Shown piece by piece: positions 7,894 through 16,765 of a stretch of DNA of 28,718 nt (its first letter is position 1; each line of letters opens with the position of its first letter). The DNA is from an uncultured Lachnospiraceae bacterium (lineage in GTDB: Bacteria > Bacillota > Clostridia > Lachnospirales > Lachnospiraceae). The DNA is taken from contig CABQGZ010000003.1 of NCBI GenBank assembly GCA_902463835.1, positions 1-28,718 on the forward strand. Direction: 5' to 3'. The notes beneath the pieces were generated by a model. That model was given only the letters and a program-made list of their open reading frames with translations. It had not been told where the DNA came from and searched no databases. The translations under genes and the position numbers were made by a program.

Positions 7894-8243
7894 TTTCATT
7901 ATTTTCCAAAAAGTCCAGGAAATTCAAGGGTTTGCTACGTTTTCTTGCATACATGCTCATGGCAACCCATACTATATAATAGAATAATTATTCAGCAAAA
8001 CAATCTTGTGTGATCCGGTCAATAATTATCTCGCTTCCTGATACTGTGAAAGAATCTCCCGATCCTCCATCTCTGGATGCTACTTTAAACCTATCGAATT
8101 CGATAGGTTTGAAATTGACATCTTTACATCCCAGTCAATCCGCCTGATTCCAGGATTTCATTTTTAAACTATGTTTGGGATTTCACGGCATACTGCCGCA
8201 TTCTACTGAATTACTTGTAAAGAAATGATGCAGGCTGCTTCGC
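7894..8243. other. Gene-free spacer between two minus-strand operons
   Basis: About 350 bases with no convincing coding frame on either strand. It holds a perfect 12-bp AT-rich palindrome at 7982-7993 (GAATAATTATTC), a perfect 24-bp palindrome at 8087-8110 and a small 5-bp stem at 8186-8198. Otherwise nothing was recognised. Confidence 0.6.
8087..8110. repeat. Perfect 24-bp palindrome
   Basis: The left half AAACCTATCGAA is followed directly by its exact reverse complement, with no loop. A wobble pair and two further pairs extend the symmetry outward to 8084-8113. It lies in the gene-free spacer about 220 bp upstream of the Opp/Dpp promoter. Zero-loop symmetry suits a protein-binding site better than an RNA hairpin. 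The binding protein is unknown. Confidence 0.75.
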
Positions 8244-8275
8244 AAAAAGGCCACCGGACTGGTATGCCGATGGCC
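8244..8275 (-). terminator. Rho-independent terminator of the surface/CUT1 operon
   Basis: On the minus strand a 9-bp stem (GGCCATCGG with CCGGTGGCC, one T-G pair, 9-nt loop) at 8275-8249 is followed directly by five T residues. It lies 38 nt after the stop of the 48-residue peptide gene, so that small gene is inside the transcript. Confidence 0.8.
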
Positions 8276-8313
8276 TAAAACTGTATATCTTTTAGATGTT
8301 CAAACAATGGTTC

Positions 8314-8460
8314 CTAAAAAAGCCCGCCCCATTTTTCCCCATCCTCATTCTCGCTGCCTATATCAAGATTGTCATATCCTGACAGCGTAATAACATCCTG
8401 ATTGTCATATGAAACCTTCTCCATAATAGGAGTTTCATAAATCTCTTGCTTCCAATTCAT
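8314..8460 (-). CDS. 48-residue peptide translationally coupled to the SGNH gene
   Basis: The ATG at 8460 begins MNWKQEIYETPIMEKVSYDN and the frame ends in a TAG at 8314-8316. The C-terminal half is acidic and Gly/Asp-rich and finishes with EKWGGLF. The ribosome site AGGAGG starts on the last two bases of the stop codon of the SGNH-protein gene (TAG at 8473-8475), seven bases before the ATG, so coupling is likely, and a terminator follows. There is no signal peptide or membrane segment. The layout (Y-x-x-P near the N-terminus, then DVIT and a Ser, then a Gly/Asp-rich end with Trp) resembles short peptides I associate with many Clostridia, whose role is not established. It could be a modified-peptide precursor, a small regulator or an adaptor. 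Function unknown. Confidence 0.7.
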   Translation of the reverse strand: MNWKQEIYETPIMEKVSYDNQDVITLSGYDNLDIGSENEDGEKWGGLF

Positions 8461-8472
8461 GTTCTTTTCCTC

Positions 8473-11400
8473 CTATTCTCCCTGGACTGCCGGAGCAGTC
8501 CAGCTGTCGCTGATACAAAATGTCCTGATAGTTCCTGTAACTCTCGTTCCATCCAATGTCGTCCATACAGGCGTGACCTTAAACTCCTTCCCAAAAATAT
8601 CATTGGGAATATCGGTAAACCGATACGTCATAAAATAGCCCGATTCATCGGAAAATTCTTTCGGAGAATATGTTATCTCTTCCCCATTCGCCCGGGCTGT
8701 AAGCTGACGATATACCTTGGTGGATACTCTGTCGTCCCCGATAGAGTTGTTGTCTAACATGATCGAGAATCCCACATTTCGATACATTGTGTTATCCACG
8801 GTTGTAACAAGGCGAAGGTTTGTTTTTTCGCTGGTGGCGTCTGTCCCTGCTGAAATCTGCGCTTTAACCGTCAACACATTGGCATTCACAAATTTAGCAT
8901 ATGCTTTTCCCTCTGTCACATTCTCCCCGAGAGGTGTTGTATAATCCGGATCGGTATACCAACCTGCAAAAACCACACCCTCTCTTTCCGGATAAGTATA
9001 AGTACCATTCGCTCTGTATTCTGATACATCATACTCCACAGGGTTTTCCGCAAAATACACATAGGTCAGACCACCGTTGTCGGTCTGGAAGCCAACCTTG
9101 AGGTTCTCGTCAATGTATGCTTTGAATGCTTTTGCGAATTCGGTGTATCCGTCTCTTACAAAGTGTAAGCTGTCTGTATTGAAATATTGATCGGTGGTTC
9201 CTTCTGTCTCCCATGCCTTGGTCATTGCATAAATGTCAATGGAGGGAAGTCCCAGTTCTGCAATCAGTTCTTTCTGAACTTCATACATACCTTCCTGTGC
9301 ATAGTAAGCGTTGGTAAGCTTCAGGTCGGCGCCTTCCGGCAATCTTCTCACCGGAGAGGTTGCAATCACAACAGCCGGAGAGGACGGAAGCGCCTGATAA
9401 GAACGAACCAACGCCTTCATAGCTTCCTTATAAGTCTGCTTTGCTGCTGCTTTCACTTCATCACTCAGATTCGTTCCACATACCTTACCTGCATCATTGG
9501 TTCCCAGCATAACGATTACAACATCTGCCTGAGTAACATGGCTGTTTGCCCATGCATCGGTTCGGGTATTTTCAAGCTGAAGGTTATTACCACCCTGCGG
9601 GCCCATCTGCGGAATTTCCTGATCATAAATATGTACGGTCTGAATTCCGGCTACGCCGTAGTTTCTTACTACGAAATCACTGCCAAGCATCTCACCCAGC
9701 TGTACCGGCCAGTTATCTGATTTTGCATTTGCTGCTCCTGATCCCTGGGTGATACTGTCACCTACACAAGCAATTTCGATCGGTTTCTTCGTACCGGTTC
9801 CTGCCATAGAAGCCAATGCACTCTGCAGAGTAGCTTTTTCAGCTTTTAAAGCTACCTGCGTTGCTGCCGGAAGTCTCAGCAATACATTCCATGCTGCTTC
9901 TAATACCGCACGATCGCTGCTTCCAGCCAAAGCATTTGCATGAATGGTCTTAAAGCTTGCCGCCAGATCGCCGGTCCAGGCATTCACTGCTGCGGATACA
10001 GCGTTTAATTTTCCTTCTTCTACGGTTAAAAATGCCTTAGCATCTGCACTTAATGCGTTGTATGCCAAAAGCGCTTTTTCAACATTTACTTTATTTTCCG
10101 GGATTACCCTGGTTATATCCATATTGATAACCTTGGCATACTCTGCCTTAAAGGTTTCTGCAGCATCCTTTGCAGAGCCTGCAAAGTTGAAGCTGATATT
10201 ATCAATATAGGACCACTGCTGAGATGCCTTCGGAAATGCCAATGTACTGATTGCAAACTGACCGTCGGTCAAATCTACCACTTCTTCTTTTTTCTGTCCA
10301 TTGGGTGCATCCTGATCCAACATAAAGGTTTCTGCATTCCCATACGCATCCATCAAAGTAAAGGTACAATAGCTTCCATCCTCGGCATAATCAAATACAA
10401 AATGTGTCCATTCTGTAGGATCGGAAGGTATGTTAGAGAAATTGGAGCCTGCGGCAGTGTTATATACAGAAGTCGGCTTTATTGCGTTTGCCTCATAAGC
10501 ATCTGTAGTACTGGAATATACAACTCTACGAACTGCATATCCATTACTTATATTTGTCTTATTACCATGTGTATCCGGAGCAGGCTCCCTCTGAATACAG
10601 ATTGCCTTATAGTTTGCAGCATCTTTGTACCAGTAAATCAGCATAATCGAGGAGTTCCAGCCTCCGCCTACTGCGTACAGATCACCGCTGACAGAAGCGA
10701 TCTTCTGGCCTTCCGGTAAAATGCCGTCCTTCAAAGCAAAAACAGGGAAGTGTCCTTCTTCACCATTCGCTGCAAAGCTCCATCCGCCCTGCCAGGGATT
10801 GTTGGGATTTGCAGGATTCGGAATAGACATCGGTAAAAATACTTTATTACTGGTGTTTAATTCTGTCTTGTTCGGGTTGTCTACCACGCCCCAGCCTTCA
10901 CCGGGCTCTTTCACAGCTTCCCAGTTGTCTGCGCCTGCTTCGAAATCATCCTCGAAGTATCCGCCGGTTGCCTGTGACATATCGTTAATCTTAGCTTTCA
11001 TCGCATCAAGGTTTGCTTTCTCAGCAGTAAGAAGCGCTTTTACTTCTTCGCTTAAGCCTTCAAAAGCAAGCAGGGCTGCATCTACAGCTGCTTTGTCAAA
11101 TACAGCTACGGTATCTGCATTCTTTGCCAGAATCTCTGCATGAGCTGCTTTGTAAGCATCTGCTTCTTTCTGAGGATCTACTTCTTCCAACTGACCATCG
11201 AAAGTAAAGGATGCGGAATCAACTTTTATCCAGGAAGTCCCTTGGGAGGGCTGACCCATATGTGCCAAAGCAACTCTCTTTGTAGCAGTAAAATCAATGT
11301 CAGGATCCGTCGATGTGATTCTGAAGCTATATCCATCACCTGTTTCCGCACTGCTTTTTACATTTACATAAATGATATCCTTTGTGTAAGTTAACGTGAT

Positions 11401-11901
11401 GGTTCCACCCGTCTGCAGATCAGACATATAATTTGTTGCCTGATTTTTAACAGGAGCCTGGCCATCTAATGTCATTTTATCTACCGTCATATCTCCTACA
11501 ACAGATGGAGAGGTACCATTCGTCTTGGTTGTTACATCTGCATGATAAATACGTCCCGCACCTGTCTCACGGCAACCAATGGTCTTATTGGTCGCACCCT
11601 GCAGCTTTGCATTCAAATCAAACGTAACGCTCTTGATTGGCAAATCAGGATAATTTTTCAATCCACAATAAGCCAGCGGCTCATTCTGAAGGTGCTTTGG
11701 CAAACTGATAACGCCTGCCTCTGAGGTGTCCAATTCTCCCTCTCCCATTAAAACATCCCAATTACCGATACCACTGTCAAAGGTGTCCGTAATGGTGTCA
11801 TTGTCGGCAGCAGAAGCCACAAAGTTCCCCGTCAAGGACGGCAAAAATACCGCTGCACTTAACACAACTGCCAAAACTTTTGACAAAAACTTTCTGCGCA
11901 T
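8473..11901 (-). CDS. Secreted multidomain SGNH/GDSL hydrolase (probable carbohydrate esterase)
   Basis: The start is the ATG at 11901, six bases after AAGGAGGAG; an in-frame ATG at 11934 has no such site. The product is 1142 residues. In order it has: a signal peptide (cleavage near ASA/AD, about 32); a beta-sandwich domain (about 33-230); a three-helix FIVAR-like module; a second beta-sandwich; two more helical modules; an SGNH hydrolase domain (about 705-935); an InlB_B-type repeat (about 945-1000); and a C-terminal beta domain. Catalytic blocks are intact: G714-D715-S716, the NYGVAG block, GTND at 800-803 and D910-S-L-H913. This suggests removal of acetyl or other esters from a polysaccharide outside the cell. 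It has no dockerin, LPXTG or terminal membrane anchor. It follows the dockerin gene after a hairpin-containing gap of 136 nt. Confidence 0.85.
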   Translation of the reverse strand: MRRKFLSKVLAVVLSAAVFLPSLTGNFVASAADNDTITDTFDSGIGNWDVLMGEGELDTSEAGVISLPKHLQNEPLAYCGLKNYPDLPIKSVTFDLNAKLQGATNKTIGCRETGAGRIYHADVTTKTNGTSPSVVGDMTVDKMTLDGQAPVKNQATNYMSDLQTGGTITLTYTKDIIYVNVKSSAETGDGYSFRITSTDPDIDFTATKRVALAHMGQPSQGTSWIKVDSASFTFDGQLEEVDPQKEADAYKAAHAEILAKNADTVAVFDKAAVDAALLAFEGLSEEVKALLTAEKANLDAMKAKINDMSQATGGYFEDDFEAGADNWEAVKEPGEGWGVVDNPNKTELNTSNKVFLPMSIPNPANPNNPWQGGWSFAANGEEGHFPVFALKDGILPEGQKIASVSGDLYAVGGGWNSSIMLIYWYKDAANYKAICIQREPAPDTHGNKTNISNGYAVRRVVYSSTTDAYEANAIKPTSVYNTAAGSNFSNIPSDPTEWTHFVFDYAEDGSYCTFTLMDAYGNAETFMLDQDAPNGQKKEEVVDLTDGQFAISTLAFPKASQQWSYIDNISFNFAGSAKDAAETFKAEYAKVINMDITRVIPENKVNVEKALLAYNALSADAKAFLTVEEGKLNAVSAAVNAWTGDLAASFKTIHANALAGSSDRAVLEAAWNVLLRLPAATQVALKAEKATLQSALASMAGTGTKKPIEIACVGDSITQGSGAANAKSDNWPVQLGEMLGSDFVVRNYGVAGIQTVHIYDQEIPQMGPQGGNNLQLENTRTDAWANSHVTQADVVIVMLGTNDAGKVCGTNLSDEVKAAAKQTYKEAMKALVRSYQALPSSPAVVIATSPVRRLPEGADLKLTNAYYAQEGMYEVQKELIAELGLPSIDIYAMTKAWETEGTTDQYFNTDSLHFVRDGYTEFAKAFKAYIDENLKVGFQTDNGGLTYVYFAENPVEYDVSEYRANGTYTYPEREGVVFAGWYTDPDYTTPLGENVTEGKAYAKFVNANVLTVKAQISAGTDATSEKTNLRLVTTVDNTMYRNVGFSIMLDNNSIGDDRVSTKVYRQLTARANGEEITYSPKEFSDESGYFMTYRFTDIPNDIFGKEFKVTPVWTTLDGTRVTGTIRTFCISDSWTAPAVQGE

Positions 11902-11948
11902 AAAAAACTCCTCCTTGCTTTTCTCTTTCTTCATTTCCCTCTATCTGA

Positions 11949-12017
11949 GCAATATCTTTCAGAGCAACAACTCAAAATTCATTGGTCTTTTGAGTTGCTG
12001 CTCTGAGCGATTATTGC
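11949..12017. other. Long imperfect hairpin between the dockerin gene and the SGNH gene
   Basis: Arms of 18 nt at 11960-11977 and 11988-12005 pair throughout with one G-T wobble and a 10-nt loop. Beyond a small internal bulge, GCAATA (11949-11954) can pair with TATTGC (12012-12017). There is no T run on either side, so it does not look like an efficient terminator. It lies just downstream of the dockerin-gene stop and may act as a 3' stabiliser or a processing/attenuation point inside the long transcript. Confidence 0.75.
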
Positions 12018-12037
12018 ATTATTATTGTATTGTCGCC

Positions 12038-15000
12038 CTACTTTTGTAGTGTGGCCTGTCCCACCAGGAACAGCCGAATCCGCAGTGCGTCAATGATGGT
12101 GATATTGCCGTCTCCGTTCACATCTGCGTTGGCCTTCATTGCGGGCGTCAGTTCCACCTCGCCAACCAGATATTTGCGAATGAGCAATGCATCCATAATG
12201 GTTACGTCTCCGTCATTGTTCACATCGCCTTTCGTTCCGTCGCCTGCCGCGCCAGCGGTAATCAGCATCACCGGAGACTTGTAATCGTTCTGTTTTGTGA
12301 GCAAAGGCTCATAATTGCCCACATACGGGGTCTTCACATCGGTGCAGGCAAGGCCTGTGATAGCGAGTCCTTCAAAAGAGATTGCCGCGCCGTTATTGTC
12401 GCCGAATACCACTGCATTTTCACTGTCATTCACGCTGCAGTTATCAATCAGGAAATCTCCAAAGCCGAGACGATACGGATTGATAAAGATGAACTTGGCA
12501 CCCTTATTCAATTCGATGTTACGCATTACGATGGCAGATATACCATTGCTTCCCGCGCTTCGCGATTCAAAGCCTACTCCTGCATGGTTGGTGGTCTCAC
12601 CGGTCACATCCGTAGAACCGGAGGTATGCCAGAAGGATCCGTTGTGGTAGATGGTGTTGACCATGGACACATACCATACAACACCGTCACCCTGGCTGAC
12701 GTGATTGTAGCCGAGGCAGCTGTCGAAGGTATTGCCGTCATACACCGCGCCAACCTGTACGCCAAAGGTACCAACCTTACCGCCATTGACGTAGGTATTA
12801 TTCACATTGTAGAGCCATTGACGGGCATCCTCGATCTGGACACGTGAATTCCGGTTGGGTTCTACCACAAAAGGATTGTCCACCACGATCAGATCGTCCT
12901 TGGAGTATACAATGTTTCTCAGCTGCAGTTCACCCTGTCCCTGGGTAACCATCAGATTGGACTCTTTCCAGAAGTTCTCTGTCTTGTAGGAGGTTCCGTC
13001 CGCAAAACGGTAACAGCAGTCCTTGTCAAATCTTGACAGCCCGTAGGCCTGCTCGTTTTCCGGTGTATCCTCGATTTTCTCAATGATACCCTTGCGCTCG
13101 TCCGCACTGTAGTTGGGCTTACCGTCTGTGGTGATGATCTCACGGTTATTGCTGTTTACATTTCCCATCTCGTTGTTGGCAACGTAGATACCATTTCCTT
13201 CCAGGGCTCCGCCCAGATATCCTTGTGCCGTATTATTTTCAAAAATGTTGCTCTCGCCGTCGTAGACTTTGTTCATTCTCATGACGGTCACATTGGTATC
13301 ATTGTTCGCGATCACGGAATAGCTTGTCCTTGCAAAGATAAAGGATCCGCTGCCCTCGATAATATTATCGGTGATCTTCAGGTTCGATACTCTCTGCTTG
13401 AAGATGAATGCCAGCTTCTTTCCTTCCCCTTCGTTTTCCTGTGAGAACAAGGTCTCAAGGCTCTTTCCACTGGGATCCTTCAACGGCTTACCGCCGCCGC
13501 CCTGGCCTAATACACCCTGATCCTTATGTACGCGGATGGCTGCATCATGCACGTATACATTCTCGATATTCGGCGTGGAGGAGGTCAGAACCGGGAACTC
13601 TCTTACCGAATAGATAGCTAGGTTGGAAATCTCCACATTTCCCTCTGTGATAAAGATTCCTGTGGGAAGCTCACCAAAATCAAAGGGCGTATAGTTGAAA
13701 ATAATTCTTGTCTCATCTTTTCCGTCTCCCATCAGATGCACATTCTGTGGAAGTGGAATCGCATAGTAAATGACGTAATAGCCTGCCGGCAGGTAAACGG
13801 TTCCGCCACCTGGATTCTTGGATGCTGCCTCCAGAGCCGCGATGAGAGCCGGCGTATCGTTGCCATCCACCGCGGTATCTGCGCCGTAATCCAGCACGTT
13901 GAATATGCGATCGGAACGTCCCGCCCAGGGGGAAGCTGCCACCTGAATGTCGATAGGAGCTGACCATGCGGTCTCACCGCCATAGCCATTGTAAATATAC
14001 AGCTCGTATTCGCCCTCCGGCACATCGGAGGGAATCCGCACGGACACGGAATATCTGGACTGTACTGCAGATACGGTACATTCTCTGCTGAAGCCCTTTA
14101 CACCTTTGATCCACGCGCGCACACCCAGCTCTGCAATCTCAGCCGGATCCTCATAACCTGCCGCATTCTCTGCTGCCAGGCTCAAGGACTTACCGATGAC
14201 ACGAATATCGTTTCCTGCCTCCACGGTCTTGCCGTTATTTCCTACGGTAAAATCAAGAACAGGAGCATTCATATAGATATAAGTAGGATCTGCTGCTGAT
14301 ACCTTAGGAATAAACCGCAGCGCGTATACGCCTCTTGTAAACTGGGTGGGAATCTCCACCTTGATACAGTTTTCCGTGGTCTGTATGATCTTCAGCTGAA
14401 CCGGCTCATCCTCCGCCTGAAATGCGGCTTTCGGATCGGACGCTCCTGTCCACTTTGCCCAGTCTGCCTTCCGGTCATAGCGATCCTGTAAAATATAGCC
14501 CACCTTCTCGGGGTTTGTATCTGTCAGCTGTACCATCTCTACGGACGCCACAGTATCTCCCAGGTTTTCCCCATAGATCATGGCTGTATCGCCGCCGGTC
14601 ACAAGCGTATTTTCCGCGAAGTAGATCACCGGCTGATAGATCTCTGCGTCATCATCCCAGTCACCTTCCACAAAGGTAGCGGAGAGATTATCATAGTAGG
14701 CAGATTTTGCGTTATTTGTATTCTGCGCGTACACATTGTAACGGGAACCTAACGCAAAGGACCAGTCCGCCTTTCCATAATTGAAGGAGAAGGAGGTGGA
14801 CACATGCTCATTGTTGGCGTTTACGTCAATGGAAGTCAATGTCACATTTACCTGCAGGGAAGCAGGCGTATAGTCAAATTCCACGGTGACGCCCTTGTGG
14901 TAATCCGGCCCCGCCGTCAGGACGCCCTGTGATCCGGAGCCCTTGGAATAAGCAACGCCGTTGATCATTCCACCCCAGCGGTATTTTGCGGTTCCGTCAC

Positions 15001-16741
15001 CGCCCAGCGCCAATTCCACTCTCACATAATTATCCGCATCCTTATAAGCGGGGAACAGCACATATCCGCCGTCATAGCCGCACTGCTCTATCTCTGTGAG
15101 GTCATATTTTACATAGGTCAGAGAGGCATGCTCGGGCAGCGCAAAATTGTATGGTACCGCCGCGCCATAGATACCGGTCAATCCCAGAACGTGATTGCCC
15201 GGATTGGACGGATCCTCCACAATGGCCATATCAAAGGCTTCCCCTTTATTGAGCAGCGGCTTTCCATTGGCATTGTCAATGATACCTGTTTTTGTCCAGA
15301 TCTTAATACTATCCGGATCTTCAAAATCCTCCACTGCTACCGGTGTTTTCTTCGGGTATCCCAAGAAACCTTCTGCCACCGTGGGCTGTGTATAATTCAG
15401 CTCCTGCTGCACCTTTAAGACCCCGATCACCTTCATAAGGCTGTCCAGGCGATCTTTCTGCTCGCCAAGAAGCTCCTTCGTATCATTGGATAACACCCGG
15501 TAATCCTCCAACGCCGCCTGGATCTTTGCCTCATCCTGAATCCTTACCGTGGATTCCAGAATGGCAAGGGCTGCTTTGTGCTTCTCCAGATACTCCTGAT
15601 ACTCATCCAAAGTACTTCCTGCCTTCAATTCCTCAATACGCGCCAGAAATTGATCCAGCTTGGCCTTTTCTTCTCTCAACAACGCTTTGTTGGCAGCATC
15701 GTAGAGTTCATAATCTGCCAGCGCGTTCTTAATAGCTGATTCATCCGCCAGAGTAATCTCCTCCACCGTTTTCGCAAGCAGCCCATCGTACTTTTCATGG
15801 AAGGAAGCCGTGTAATCCGGTGCAGACACCTCTCCTGTCTTGGGATTCTCCGAACAGTAAGCAAGATTGTCCATAAAGAACAGGTTGGAATCATTGTCAC
15901 AGGTAATTCCAAAATAGTACATCTGCTCGATCAGCTCCGGATCATATGCCACTGTAAATGTATTGTGGTGCGCCGTCTCTCCGTCAATCACCGCTGCATC
16001 GACCTTCACCCGATGGTTGTCATCATCCCATGTATAATTGACTTCCATCCGATACCATTTTGATGTGTCGATCAACGCTACATTTGCTGCATTTCCCTCC
16101 TCTGTTCCCGTTACATTGAGCAATGTATCTCCAAAGGTGAACGCTGCATTGTCCATACTCTTATCTGTAATATCCGTAAAGACATCTATCGTACCTGTAT
16201 TCTTGTTGGGCAGAACAAGTCCGTTGTAAGAACTGGACCATGCAATCTGCTTTTTGCTGCTGCTGAGCATCACATCCATGACCATCGCCTGCTTTACCAA
16301 AGAAGAGCTGTGGGCTCCGGTGTAGGTCAAAGGATAGATCATCAGATGTGTGTTGCTGGCTCTTCCCACCGGCTTGAACTGGAAGGAAACCTGTGTGGGG
16401 CGAAAACCCTCGCCGCCTACAACATAACCAAATTTCTGCCCGCCGCTGTCAGTGGTCATTGCGCTTCCGGTCAGATAACCGTCCGGCAATCTCTGGGGCA
16501 GCTTGTTATTTCCGCCGTCATTCAATACCAGTGAAGTATTCCCACCGGAGGTATAGAACTGTCCGTTTGACATCCCCGCTTTTCCATTGTAGGTAAAGGG
16601 ACTGCTCTTGCCTTCAAAATCCGTATAAGAAAACACTTCGCCTGCAGCCGATACAAAGGATATTCCCTCAAAACAGCCGAACAGCAGTACCAGCGATAAA
16701 ATCAACGCCAAAGGCTTTTTTATTCGAAAAGATTTTCTCAT
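12038..16741 (-). CDS. Secreted beta-helix (pectate-lyase-3-type) protein with C-terminal type I dockerin
   Basis: The product is 1567 residues and the ATG at 16741 has AAAGGAG upstream. Order: signal peptide (1-32); LamG-like beta-sandwich (about 33-310); helical FIVAR-like modules (about 315-450); second beta-sandwich (about 465-690); two IPT/Ig-like regions (about 705-935); a right-handed beta-helix from about 940, opening with FNVLDYGADTAVDGNDTPAL and GGGTVYLPAGYY as in Pectate_lyase_3 proteins; and a dockerin at 1504-1560. The dockerin has two calcium loops, DVNNDGDVTIMD (1506-1517) and DVNGDGNITIID (1540-1551), with hydrophobic residues at recognition positions 10/11 (IM, II). The beta-helix is probably a polysaccharide lyase or hydrolase; which one is not readable. 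The dockerin should dock on a cohesin, and the same operon encodes one. Confidence 0.88.
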   Translation of the reverse strand: MRKSFRIKKPLALILSLVLLFGCFEGISFVSAAGEVFSYTDFEGKSSPFTYNGKAGMSNGQFYTSGGNTSLVLNDGGNNKLPQRLPDGYLTGSAMTTDSGGQKFGYVVGGEGFRPTQVSFQFKPVGRASNTHLMIYPLTYTGAHSSSLVKQAMVMDVMLSSSKKQIAWSSSYNGLVLPNKNTGTIDVFTDITDKSMDNAAFTFGDTLLNVTGTEEGNAANVALIDTSKWYRMEVNYTWDDDNHRVKVDAAVIDGETAHHNTFTVAYDPELIEQMYYFGITCDNDSNLFFMDNLAYCSENPKTGEVSAPDYTASFHEKYDGLLAKTVEEITLADESAIKNALADYELYDAANKALLREEKAKLDQFLARIEELKAGSTLDEYQEYLEKHKAALAILESTVRIQDEAKIQAALEDYRVLSNDTKELLGEQKDRLDSLMKVIGVLKVQQELNYTQPTVAEGFLGYPKKTPVAVEDFEDPDSIKIWTKTGIIDNANGKPLLNKGEAFDMAIVEDPSNPGNHVLGLTGIYGAAVPYNFALPEHASLTYVKYDLTEIEQCGYDGGYVLFPAYKDADNYVRVELALGGDGTAKYRWGGMINGVAYSKGSGSQGVLTAGPDYHKGVTVEFDYTPASLQVNVTLTSIDVNANNEHVSTSFSFNYGKADWSFALGSRYNVYAQNTNNAKSAYYDNLSATFVEGDWDDDAEIYQPVIYFAENTLVTGGDTAMIYGENLGDTVASVEMVQLTDTNPEKVGYILQDRYDRKADWAKWTGASDPKAAFQAEDEPVQLKIIQTTENCIKVEIPTQFTRGVYALRFIPKVSAADPTYIYMNAPVLDFTVGNNGKTVEAGNDIRVIGKSLSLAAENAAGYEDPAEIAELGVRAWIKGVKGFSRECTVSAVQSRYSVSVRIPSDVPEGEYELYIYNGYGGETAWSAPIDIQVAASPWAGRSDRIFNVLDYGADTAVDGNDTPALIAALEAASKNPGGGTVYLPAGYYVIYYAIPLPQNVHLMGDGKDETRIIFNYTPFDFGELPTGIFITEGNVEISNLAIYSVREFPVLTSSTPNIENVYVHDAAIRVHKDQGVLGQGGGGKPLKDPSGKSLETLFSQENEGEGKKLAFIFKQRVSNLKITDNIIEGSGSFIFARTSYSVIANNDTNVTVMRMNKVYDGESNIFENNTAQGYLGGALEGNGIYVANNEMGNVNSNNREIITTDGKPNYSADERKGIIEKIEDTPENEQAYGLSRFDKDCCYRFADGTSYKTENFWKESNLMVTQGQGELQLRNIVYSKDDLIVVDNPFVVEPNRNSRVQIEDARQWLYNVNNTYVNGGKVGTFGVQVGAVYDGNTFDSCLGYNHVSQGDGVVWYVSMVNTIYHNGSFWHTSGSTDVTGETTNHAGVGFESRSAGSNGISAIVMRNIELNKGAKFIFINPYRLGFGDFLIDNCSVNDSENAVVFGDNNGAAISFEGLAITGLACTDVKTPYVGNYEPLLTKQNDYKSPVMLITAGAAGDGTKGDVNNDGDVTIMDALLIRKYLVGEVELTPAMKANADVNGDGNITIIDALRIRLFLVGQATLQK

Positions 16742-16765
16742 TTCCGCACTCCTTTCTTCGTCTGT

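Noticed and set aside
11902..11934. Upstream ATG giving an 11-residue longer SGNH protein
   Set aside because: The strong AAGGAGGAG site serves the ATG at 11901, and the signal peptide starts properly at MRRKF.
11949..12017. Intrinsic terminator between the dockerin and SGNH genes
   Set aside because: The stem is strong but no T run follows on either strand, and the downstream gene has no clear promoter of its own. It is kept as a hairpin only.
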